NCBI GenBank assembly: GCA_025451315.1
Contig: JANWKP010000368.1
Location: 1 to 36,832 of the forward strand
Direction of reading: 5' to 3'
Source: Nitrososphaerales archaeon
GTDB lineage: Archaea > Thermoproteota > Nitrososphaeria > Nitrososphaerales > Nitrososphaeraceae
Length of the DNA stretch: 36,832 nucleotides
Shown: in pieces, positions 25,398 through 33,065 of the stretch
Layout of the letters: each line of letters begins with the position of its first letter
Position numbering within the stretch: the stretch's first letter is position 1
Notes under the pieces: model-generated
Seen by the model: only the letters and a program-made list of their open reading frames with translations
Database searches by the model: none
Told to the model about the DNA's origin: nothing
Made by a program: the position numbers and the translations under genes

Positions 25398-28300
25398 CTA
25401 TAATTTGTCTTTTGGAATAAGTCTGGGAGCTATATTAAGACTCATCATTTCTTGAAGTAGTAATTTAAAGGCATATGCTATTACAATAGTGGAAACTTTT
25501 GCTTTGTCTCCGCAGACTCTACAGATATGCCTTCGTTGCTTAATATCATAGTATGCCAATAGGCCACAACGTTCACATACATTTACTTCTGCTTTATCTG
25601 ACTCTTCTAGCAATCTATCTTTTAACATCATTGACGCACCATATGCAATAAGGCAATCTCTTTCCATTTCTCCAAATCTTAGTCCTCCTCCTCTTGCTCG
25701 ACCTTCTGTAGGTTGCTTAGTTAACATTTGAACTTGTCCTCGAGCTCTACTGTGAATCTTATCAGCTACCATGTGGTGAAGTTTCTGATAATATACAACT
25801 CCAATATAAACTTCAGCTGGGAATTTTAATCCTGTTCTTCCATCATACATTTCTTCTTTCCCACTATATTTGAATCCATATTGTTCCATATACCCTTTGA
25901 TATCGTTTAATTTTTCTCCAAGAAAAGCGGAACCATCTACCACTTTTCCTCTTAATGCAGCTGCTTTACCACCCAATGATTCCATGAATTGACCTACAGT
26001 CATTCGGGATGGAAAAGCATGTGGGTTTATCATTATATCGGGAACTATACCATCTTGTGTATATGGTAAATCTTCTTGATTGACGAGCATTCCAAGAATC
26101 CCTTTTTGTCCATGTCTCGAGGCAAATTTATCACCAATTTCTGGAATTCTCATATCTCTAACACGAATTTTATACATTTTACCTCCCTCTACTGATTGAG
26201 TCATTATTACGCTATCTACAACACCATTCTCAGAGGGTCTCACTCCTATCGAGGTATCACGTCTATAGGGACCTTTAACTTCAAATTCTTTGTATTCTTC
26301 AATGAACCTTGGAGGAGATGTTCTACCAATCAAAATATCGCCTCCAGTAACTATCGCTTCATGCATAACTGCACCGTCTTGTTCTAACAATCGGTATGCT
26401 TTTTCTCCTCTAAAGCCACGAATATTTTCATCTGCTGAAGGTAACTCAAAAGTATCTTTCATCCCTCCTGGATATTGTTTTGCTTCCGCTTCATATACTC
26501 TATAAAAAAAAGTTCTTGCTAACCCTCGCTCTACTGATGACTTGTTAAAAACTACTGCATCCTCAATGTTATATCCCTCAAATGGAAGGACTGCTACAAC
26601 ACAATTCTGTCCGGTCGGACGCTCATCAAGACCTAGAAGATTTATTGCTTTTGTACTAACTATGGGAATTTGTGGGTACAACATAAAGTGTTGCCTGACA
26701 TACGTACTTGCATTCATTAGTGGTGTTGAAAATCCAAGACTTTGTTTAGCCATTGCACTTTCGTAAGTGTTACGTGGAGACTGATTATGTTCAGGATATG
26801 GTATAATAGACGCACCAATTCCAAGGATTGACGGTGGATATATTTCAATATGTGTTGTCTTAGAGTCTAGTGTATTTAGATCAATAGAGATAAAACAATT
26901 TTCTTCTTCATTGGCATCTACCAATTCTATTATTCCCATATAAATCAGGTCTATCCATGATAAGAATTTTTTATTGATCTTCTCAACAACTTCAGATGTC
27001 ATTAAGGATTTTCCTTCTTTAACAATTGCAAGTGGTCTTAATACACGTCCTGAGTTACAAGATATATACAATCTTTTTGTTGCATTTTCATTTAATGAAG
27101 AGTAAAAATATATTCCAACATGTGGGTGGATTTTACCATTTCTTCTAAGGTTTTTGAGTGTATTTGCTAGTTGGGAACCATCTTCAATATATCCTATTAA
27201 TTTTCCATCTACAAATATTCTACAACCATTGTATCTTAAACTTTCATCAGCATCATCAATATGTTGAACTCTAAATTCATATAGCTTTTCTATAATTTCT
27301 GATGAACGGACACTTACTGAGATTATTGCAGAGAGGGCAAGATTTTTTACAAGTCCACAATTTGATCCTTCTGGAGTCTCAGCTGGACAGATTCTGCCGA
27401 AATGAGTTGTATGTAAATCTCTTGCTTCAAAATTAGGTTGGCTTCTGCTAAGAGGAGATTGTATTCTACGCAAATGACTAATGGTAGACATATAATTAGT
27501 TCTATCTAGCAACTGAGTAACTCCCACTCTTCCTCTACCCCAATTCCCCGTAGCTATTGCATTATTCAATTTGTCTGATATAATACCAGGCCGTACTGCT
27601 GCTGCTACTGCGTTAATTCCTCTTTTTTGTCCAGAACGTTCGAGTTGATACTTCATATCTCTTATCAAATTTCTAAATGCAGTCCTAAAAAGATCAGCAA
27701 GCATTTGTCCTGCAAATTTTATAACCTTATTTCCGTAATGATCTTTATCATCATTATCTACCCATCCAAGTTTAAGTTCTACTAACTTGCTAGCGGCTTC
27801 CCCCAAAAATAAGGCTTTTTCTCCACGATTTTCTGGATTTTTTCCCAAATGAGGTAACAATCCCCAGTCTAATAATGTTTCTGCACGTTTTATTTGGAAT
27901 TCTTCAAGCATCCCTGGCGCGATTCTTTTACTGATATAAACAATTGCATCTCTGCTTGAAATTATTTCACCTACTTTTTCAAATGAAGGCTCTAATTCAT
28001 CTTGTATTTTTTCTTTAAATGAAATTGCATTGGCAATATCTCTATCAGACTCTAGCCCCAACGCACGAATCAATGTTACTAATGGAATATCAACTGGAGA
28101 ACCAGGTATCTTTGCCACAATCGAGCCATCAGGCTTCATAATAAGCTCTAATTTTGCTCTATAACCAACTATTGAAGAATAAACTTTTGCTTTATAATTT
28201 AGTGTTCCAGCAGTCTCTTCTGAATCAACTATAATTTTATTATATGATAAATCTTCTAATCCTACTATTACTCTTTCGGATCCATTTATCACAAAATATC

Positions 28301-28748
28301 CACCAGGATCTCGAGGGTCTTCTCCTAATTCTATTAATTTAGATTCTGGAAGATTATGAAGGATACATACATTTGATTTTACCATGACAGGCATATCACC
28401 TACATGAATGAATCTAGATTCTATAATGCGACCATCTTCTACAATACTACATTCGAGCATAATTGGGGATGCATATGTAAGGTTTCGTAGCCTCGCCTCT
28501 ACGGGAGCGACATGAGTGATAGATCCATCTAGCTCCATAATTCTTGGTCGTTGAAGTTTTATCTTACCTAACTTCAATTTATATGGAAATTCAGCTGTTT
28601 CTATTTCGACTTCGTTTACTTCATCTATTATACTTTGTAATCCAGACTCCATAAACTCATTGTACGAATTCAAATGCTGTCGTGCAATACCTTCTCGTCT
28701 TAAAATATCATTAATAATAGGCCATATATCAACAAAATTACTTACCAA
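25398..28748 (-). CDS. rpoB: RNA polymerase second-largest subunit RpoB, unsplit
   Basis: Homologue of bacterial beta and eukaryotic Rpb2, encoded as one 1116-aa chain rather than B' plus B''. Diagnostic parts are GIARQHLNSYNEF at the start, RPGIISDKLNNAIATGNWGR, the HTTHFGRICPAETPEGSNCGLVKNLAL region (residues ~447-473), GDKFASRHGQKGILG, and the C-terminal zinc ribbon CERCGLLAYYDIKQRRHICRVCG. The only plausible start is TTG at 28748, about 9 nt after an AAGGAGAT site and 15 nt past rpoH. It is followed by rpoA after 15 nt. Confidence 0.97.
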   Translation of the reverse strand: MVSNFVDIWPIINDILRREGIARQHLNSYNEFMESGLQSIIDEVNEVEIETAEFPYKLKLGKIKLQRPRIMELDGSITHVAPVEARLRNLTYASPIMLECSIVEDGRIIESRFIHVGDMPVMVKSNVCILHNLPESKLIELGEDPRDPGGYFVINGSERVIVGLEDLSYNKIIVDSEETAGTLNYKAKVYSSIVGYRAKLELIMKPDGSIVAKIPGSPVDIPLVTLIRALGLESDRDIANAISFKEKIQDELEPSFEKVGEIISSRDAIVYISKRIAPGMLEEFQIKRAETLLDWGLLPHLGKNPENRGEKALFLGEAASKLVELKLGWVDNDDKDHYGNKVIKFAGQMLADLFRTAFRNLIRDMKYQLERSGQKRGINAVAAAVRPGIISDKLNNAIATGNWGRGRVGVTQLLDRTNYMSTISHLRRIQSPLSRSQPNFEARDLHTTHFGRICPAETPEGSNCGLVKNLALSAIISVSVRSSEIIEKLYEFRVQHIDDADESLRYNGCRIFVDGKLIGYIEDGSQLANTLKNLRRNGKIHPHVGIYFYSSLNENATKRLYISCNSGRVLRPLAIVKEGKSLMTSEVVEKINKKFLSWIDLIYMGIIELVDANEEENCFISIDLNTLDSKTTHIEIYPPSILGIGASIIPYPEHNQSPRNTYESAMAKQSLGFSTPLMNASTYVRQHFMLYPQIPIVSTKAINLLGLDERPTGQNCVVAVLPFEGYNIEDAVVFNKSSVERGLARTFFYRVYEAEAKQYPGGMKDTFELPSADENIRGFRGEKAYRLLEQDGAVMHEAIVTGGDILIGRTSPPRFIEEYKEFEVKGPYRRDTSIGVRPSENGVVDSVIMTQSVEGGKMYKIRVRDMRIPEIGDKFASRHGQKGILGMLVNQEDLPYTQDGIVPDIMINPHAFPSRMTVGQFMESLGGKAAALRGKVVDGSAFLGEKLNDIKGYMEQYGFKYSGKEEMYDGRTGLKFPAEVYIGVVYYQKLHHMVADKIHSRARGQVQMLTKQPTEGRARGGGLRFGEMERDCLIAYGASMMLKDRLLEESDKAEVNVCERCGLLAYYDIKQRRHICRVCGDKAKVSTIVIAYAFKLLLQEMMSLNIAPRLIPKDKL

Positions 28749-28763
28749 AAAACTTGTATCTCC

Positions 28764-29033
28764 TTATCCTTGTACTACATATCTGTAATATACACTTTCA
28801 CCCGCAGTTGGACTTTTCCTTGTAATTTTAATTATATCTCCCGGACGTATATCTAATTCTTCTAATCCTTTATCGCTTGACATTATGTATGGCAGTTGAT
28901 TCGTTCTTACGTTAAATTTTTTAAGGATGGCCTCCGATTCATCTTTTGAAAGAATCTCATGTTTAGGTTGATATATGTGATTATTTACTTTGACAATTTT
29001 TTTATCTGCTGACAAATCAATAACCGTCCCCAA
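28764..29033 (-). CDS. rpoH: RNA polymerase subunit RpoH (Rpb5 C-terminal type)
   Basis: Small subunit matching the C-terminal assembly domain of eukaryotic Rpb5. Recognisable are YQPKHEILSKDESEAIL, FNVRTNQLPYIMSSDKG and RPGDIIKITRKSPTAGESVYYRYVV. No ATG lies ahead of the family core; the frame opens with TTG at 29033, giving a ~15-residue extension (MGTVIDLSADKKIVK) before the usual start region. An ATG at 29043 is out of frame. First gene of rpoH-rpoB-rpoA; TATTTTAT (29061-29068, minus) is a possible promoter element. Confidence 0.93.
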   Translation of the reverse strand: MGTVIDLSADKKIVKVNNHIYQPKHEILSKDESEAILKKFNVRTNQLPYIMSSDKGLEELDIRPGDIIKITRKSPTAGESVYYRYVVQG

Positions 29034-29226
29034 AATTTATCATTAGATAAATAAATCCTGATAAAATAGCTTCGCTCAATACGAAATCAGTAAGTTTCAT
29101 AGAGGAGGAGGTATATGTAGTTTCTTACCATAATATCATAACATACGATTTGTTACCGTATTTGGAAAATTCACTAAACTTAATTCTGAAATATTATTAA
29201 TAAATTATAATTGTGGTGATCATTTA

Positions 29227-29331
29227 GGCCTTCGGAGGGATTTGAACCCTCCTCAAGCGGTTTCTATCTTTCTTGTGTTATAATAAAAAGACCACAGCCG
29301 CCTATACTAACCAGGCTATACTACGAAGGCC
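29227..29331 (-). tRNA. tRNA-His (GTG) with a 30-nt intron at position 37/38
   Basis: Minus-strand cloverleaf: acceptor GCCTTCG pairs with CGAAGGC; D-arm GTAT/GTAT; anticodon stem GGCGG with CCGCT; loop C-T-GTG-G-A after splicing; T-arm GAGGG/CCCTC with loop TTCAAAT. The encoded G at -1 (29331) and discriminator C73 (29227) are the identity pair of tRNA-His and settle the assignment. CCA is not encoded. The intron occupies 29262-29291: loop bases CTGT pair with intron ATAG as the central 4-bp helix, flanked by 3-nt bulges GGT and AAA, with an inner CTTT/AAAG helix. This is a canonical bulge-helix-bulge, cleaved by splicing endonuclease. Confidence 0.95.
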
Positions 29332-29370
29332 ACTAAGGTTTTATAAAAATCTGTATTATTTATTCTTTAG

Positions 29371-29390
29371 AGAAATAAAAAATAAAATTA
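29371..29390 (-). terminator. T-rich tract after the NIF3-like gene
   Basis: On the minus strand the bases just past the stop codon read TTTTATTTTTTATTT, an oligo-T rich stretch of the kind that ends archaeal transcripts, and separate this gene from tRNA-His. Assigned from base composition only. Confidence 0.3.
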
Positions 29391-29394
29391 ATAA

Positions 29395-30189
29395 TTAATT
29401 ATCATCAATTAATCCTCGTTTAACTACTTCTATTTCTCTTTTTTCTAGCTCTTTACAGATTTGATTCATTCCTATGGAATCTCCTGCCAAATGTCCAAGA
29501 ATAACAAGATTCTTACACTTCTTGTCTTTTTTTACTTTTACAAGTTCATTATAATCAATATGGAGATATATAACAGTGGAAATATTATTTTCATAATAGG
29601 TACGTGCAATATCATATCCGCCATTTGATCCGGCTGCTATAACAAGAACCCACTGACCTACTTTATTGTTTGATTTTCCATTGCAAACTCTGACTTTTGT
29701 TAAAGCTTTGTTAAATTCTGGTATCTCTTCTATTGATTCAACTAAATCTGAAACTGACTTCAATTTAGAAGTAGAAAGTTTAGATAAAATAATTTTTCTC
29801 ATATATTCATCAAGTGGTTGGTGAATATTCAATAATGGCATTTTGAGAATTTGTGCAGTGCTAATTACGTCATTATAGATTAAACTATGAGATTTTAAAG
29901 AAGTCTTATATTTTAAATCTTTAACTAATGAAAACGCTAAATTTTTTTTGATCCCTTTCTCGACCATATATTCTATATGTCTATCAAAAACTTTCTGAAA
30001 TGATATCATTGACTTTCCTATGGGGTGATGTGTTAATACGCAATCACAATCTAAATTTTTAGCAAGAAAAATATCAAAGGAGTTTACATCTATGGAAACA
30101 AAAATCTTTTTGATATTACTACCTTTTATGTGAATCGCACTATCGTATGGTATTTTTTTCCATCCAGCTAAATCTAGTCCTATTTTCAT
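29395..30189 (-). CDS. NIF3-like putative dinuclear metal-binding protein
   Basis: Resembles the NIF3/YbgI ('GTP cyclohydrolase I type 2 homologue') family of dinuclear metal proteins, whose reaction is unsettled. Supporting residues are FVSIDVN followed by DCVLTHHPIGKS with His54-His55 (the family's THHP motif), and ILGHLAGDSIGMNQI near the C-terminus in the place of the usual GHxxSE block, here altered. 264 aa from the ATG at 30189, chosen because AGGTGA lies just before it; a TTG at 30216 would add nine residues. The gene stands alone between tRNA-His and the large AT-rich gap. Confidence 0.72.
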   Translation of the reverse strand: MKIGLDLAGWKKIPYDSAIHIKGSNIKKIFVSIDVNSFDIFLAKNLDCDCVLTHHPIGKSMISFQKVFDRHIEYMVEKGIKKNLAFSLVKDLKYKTSLKSHSLIYNDVISTAQILKMPLLNIHQPLDEYMRKIILSKLSTSKLKSVSDLVESIEEIPEFNKALTKVRVCNGKSNNKVGQWVLVIAAGSNGGYDIARTYYENNISTVIYLHIDYNELVKVKKDKKCKNLVILGHLAGDSIGMNQICKELEKREIEVVKRGLIDDN

Positions 30190-30975
30190 CAATTCACCTG
30201 TATCCAATCCTTTCAATTTATTATAAAATTATAGTTATGGGAAATATTTACTTTTAAACAAATCTCTAAATATTTCTAAATTTTGTATGATTAATTATGG
30301 TTAAGAATCTCGCAAAGGATTAATTTATTGAGAGATTAAACATAATAATATCTGTAACTATGAAAAATTGATTTATAAATCTGAAATATTTATTTACTTT
30401 TATTTTCTAAACCAAAATGTTAATTTCAAAATCATTGATATAAATATGATTACAATTACTATATTCTAATGGGTAACAACAACAGTTTAAATACATATCA
30501 TCTTAGAGGAATTAATTATTTTGAAAGTATATAAGATCTTATTTTCTTATTTATTATAATTAAATATACAGAAATTCCTGCTTTAGTTTTAGGTATAGCA
30601 AATTACCTCAATAATATACCATAAGAAGGAAAAAGTGAAATCTTAAATAATATTATTATATTTTACTGACAATCGAAACTGTTCATATCTTTCAGATTAC
30701 CAAGGAGTGTTTATCATACATTTATAATATATGATCTAATTCTATACAAATTATTTTATCAGCTTCTACATTCCTAATAAAATATTTAGAAAATCCTTTA
30801 ACTTAAAACCTTTTAAAAAGAATAATCGAAAAAGAAAAAAAAGAGAAGAAAGTTAAGGGGTTAAGTATTATAGAGTATATTTGTCTTGAAATGATAAGGA
30901 TATTATATTCTATTTGAATGTGGTTTTAAGAATTAAACCAACAAATAGGTATTAAAATATGAGAAAGTTATATGT
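30190..30975. other. Gene-free AT-rich interval of ~0.8 kb
   Basis: No frame over about 25 codons with a plausible start was found on either strand, and no tRNA or rRNA fold. Visible features are a 6-bp hairpin TGGTTT...AAACCA at 30921-30940, 36 nt past the taw1 stop; a purine-rich run at about 30818-30860 (T-rich on the taw1 strand); and a 21-codon frame from an ATG near 30469 that I do not support as a gene. No repeat family or origin-like motif is evident. Part of it must be the 5' region of the NIF3-like gene and the 3' region of taw1. Confidence 0.7.
30824..30852 (-). terminator. Pyrimidine/T-rich tract downstream of taw1
   Basis: Reading the taw1 strand, this stretch is almost pure T/C with a run of eight T (30835-30842 as A on the plus strand). 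It lies ~125 nt after the taw1 stop and fits an archaeal oligo-T terminator, though the distance is long. Confidence 0.35.
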
Positions 30976-32028
30976 TTAAGTTTGTTCTTGAACGATATTA
31001 GGTTCAAAATATTCCTTTATCCATCTGTTAGTATATCTCTTATGATTTTGCAAAACAACTATTCTAGAAATTTCACTCTCATCCATGATAGTATAACCTT
31101 GTAGAGTTTTTTGCAGTTCACGAGTAAACTCTCGTACCTCTTCTACATCAAGCATATTATTATGCTCTAATCTATTAGTGGACATTCCTATATGCATATA
31201 TGATTTAACTTCAATAAAATGTGGATTAGCCTGATTAATTAAATCTACAAATTCAGGTATATGATTTAGATCAGAATTATAGTTACGGATAAGAGTGATT
31301 CTTAACACGGTTCGAGTATTCATTTCAGAAAGAATATTTAATGTGGTAAGCCATCGATCCCAGGAATCTTTGTATTTAGGCCTATTTATTTGATAAAACA
31401 TTTTTTTATTTGATGCATTTGTAGACAAATACAATTGGGTAGGTAAAGCGTTTTCCCTTATTAGACGAACTATCATTTCTGGTTCCTGTCCATTTGTTAC
31501 CAAAAAAATAGACTTTGTATTCTTTAATAATTTAAGATATTTAATTAAATTAGGGAGCTTGGGATACATTGTTGGTTCTCCAGATAAAGAAATAGCATAA
31601 TGAGCAGGAAATAATGATTCATCTAGTTTTTCCTTATTAGATTTGGAATTCCCGTAAAATCCCATAATTAACCTTTCTCTTTCTTTTAATAGTTGATGTA
31701 TAATTGCATCTGGTTCATCAACTAAATGTTCAGGCATTTCTAATGTATCATAAAATTCAGTTGGACGCCAACAATATACACATCTATTTTCACAATTCAT
31801 TGCAGTAGGAGTCATTTCCATACATCTATGAGTAGATATACCATAGAACTTGTGTTTATAGCAATCACCTTGATCATAAAATGATTTTTTGGTCCAATGA
31901 CACAATTCGACCGCGGAATGGTTAAATACGCCATACTTCGCCTTACGAAGTTTGGCCTGTAAACTTGGAGTTATATTTATCAAATTATTCTCGTTATTAT
32001 GGTAAACATATTCATCCGAACAACTCAT
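30976..32028 (-). CDS. taw1: Taw1/TYW1, 4-demethylwyosine synthase (radical SAM)
   Basis: Makes the tricyclic base of wyosine at G37 of tRNA-Phe from m1G and pyruvate. The radical-SAM cluster motif C79-x3-C83-x2-C86 (CENRCVYCWRP) is intact. Cys43, Cys56 and Cys69 upstream, spaced 13 and 13, match the ligands of the second [4Fe-4S] cluster that binds pyruvate. AISLSGEPTMYPKL and LVTNGQEPEM are the GGE-like and following blocks of the barrel; YLSTNA and EVKSYMHIGMS follow. 350 aa is normal for the archaeal enzyme, which lacks the flavodoxin domain of yeast TYW1. Predicted leaderless from a TATA box at -27. Confidence 0.95.
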   Translation of the reverse strand: MSCSDEYVYHNNENNLINITPSLQAKLRKAKYGVFNHSAVELCHWTKKSFYDQGDCYKHKFYGISTHRCMEMTPTAMNCENRCVYCWRPTEFYDTLEMPEHLVDEPDAIIHQLLKERERLIMGFYGNSKSNKEKLDESLFPAHYAISLSGEPTMYPKLPNLIKYLKLLKNTKSIFLVTNGQEPEMIVRLIRENALPTQLYLSTNASNKKMFYQINRPKYKDSWDRWLTTLNILSEMNTRTVLRITLIRNYNSDLNHIPEFVDLINQANPHFIEVKSYMHIGMSTNRLEHNNMLDVEEVREFTRELQKTLQGYTIMDESEISRIVVLQNHKRYTNRWIKEYFEPNIVQEQT

Positions 32029-32050
32029 TAAATGAAATAAATATTGAACT

Positions 32051-32058
32051 TATTTATA
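32051..32058 (-). promoter_or_regulatory. TATA box of taw1
   Basis: TATAAATA on the minus strand, centred 26-27 nt from the taw1 ATG, the geometry of a leaderless archaeal transcript. Confidence 0.45.
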
Positions 32059-32131
32059 TTTTAATTAATATATTTACTACTACTGCTGTAATATTTAATT
32101 AATAAATGACAAAAATATAGACTACTTTTAC

Positions 32132-32138
32132 ATATAAG
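32132..32138 (+). promoter_or_regulatory. TATA box of the HAD phosphatase gene
   Basis: ATATAAG on the plus strand is centred ~27 nt before the TTG start at 32162, consistent with a leaderless mRNA and thereby supporting that start. An adjacent TATATAA (32139-32145) is nearer and less well spaced. Confidence 0.42.
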
Positions 32139-32161
32139 TATATAACAATATTATTATTGGA

Positions 32162-32698
32162 TTGAGTAAAACTTTAGCTATTGATTTAGACTCAGTTTTA
32201 GCAGATGTTGTGGTGACGTGGGTTAATGAATATAATAGCCTAAAAGATTCTGATATAGCAAAAGAAGATATAGTTGCTTGGGATATTCATACTCTTTTAC
32301 CAATAACAGAGATTGAAAGTAACTCGATATTTTCAGACGTATGGATACATAGATGGAAAGATATACCACCTACTCAAAACAATATAGGAAAAATAATAGA
32401 GAAACTAAAAACTGAAAATTATAGGATATCTATTCTAACAAGAAGGGAAAGGAAAACAATTCCTTATGTCTATAAATGGTTAGAATCTAAGAATATAGAC
32501 TGCGACGATTTAATATATATTTTTGATTCCACTCCAAAAAGTATTTACCCATTTGATATTTTAATTGATGACGCACCTCACAATCTAGCCGGCATAAAGT
32601 TTCCGAAAAAAGCAATTTTATTTGATCAGCCGTGGAATAGAAATTTTGATTGGCCAATTAGAATAAATCGGTTATCAGATTTATTTCGTATTTTATAA
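32162..32698 (+). CDS. HAD-family 5'(3')-deoxyribonucleotidase-like phosphatase
   Basis: Small haloacid-dehalogenase-fold hydrolase. Motif I is AIDLDSVLADV (nucleophile Asp8, general acid Asp10), motif II is ISILTRR with Thr93, and motif IV is DILIDDAPHNL with Asp136-Asp137. The 'LDSVLAD' and 'LIDDAPHN' forms are those of the 5'-nucleotidase C (NT5C, deoxyribonucleotidase) group, so removal of phosphate from nucleoside monophosphates is likely, but substrate cannot be read. 178 aa. Start is TTG, supported by promoter spacing; no ATG is nearby. Single-gene unit, divergent from taw1 and convergent with the 112-aa gene. Confidence 0.82.
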   Translation: MSKTLAIDLDSVLADVVVTWVNEYNSLKDSDIAKEDIVAWDIHTLLPITEIESNSIFSDVWIHRWKDIPPTQNNIGKIIEKLKTENYRISILTRRERKTIPYVYKWLESKNIDCDDLIYIFDSTPKSIYPFDILIDDAPHNLAGIKFPKKAILFDQPWNRNFDWPIRINRLSDLFRIL

Positions 32699-32726
32699 TG
32701 AGTTTTTACTGGAACAAAATAAAAAA

Positions 32727-33065
32727 TTAAATGTTATCTAATTCGATTAGTGCTCGATTGATTAATGATGATAATCCACTGTATTGTGTTAGCATTTTTA
32801 TTGAATTATCAAAAACATCTTTGCCACGATATCCTTCATCATATTTCATTATGACAGTTCCCTTATCTGTTTCGATGATACTGACTAGAATTGAATAGTC
32901 ACCGAGTATTTTATGATTATTTGTAATGTACATCAATAATTCTAGTTTTTTAATAAAATGTATACTATCATACATTATATTACTTAAAATGATTTTGGAA
33001 TTTTTTGGAGATTGTTGTAATAAATTATTCGTTTCAAGATCTAGGATGATTCTTTTATTATTCAT
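32727..33065 (-). CDS. 112-aa unknown protein coupled to the PurF-like gene
   Basis: I do not recognise it. The chain begins MNNKRIILDLETNN and is predicted mixed alpha/beta, with no cysteines, membrane segment or nucleotide motif; the C-terminal SGLSSLINRALIELDNI looks amphipathic. The frame is open further upstream to 33116 but that part lies inside the PurF-like gene; the ATG at 33065, 8 nt before the PurF-like stop, is the natural coupled start. The tight overlap suggests it works with or regulates that protein (inference). Confidence 0.68.
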   Translation of the reverse strand: MNNKRIILDLETNNLLQQSPKNSKIILSNIMYDSIHFIKKLELLMYITNNHKILGDYSILVSIIETDKGTVIMKYDEGYRGKDVFDNSIKMLTQYSGLSSLINRALIELDNI

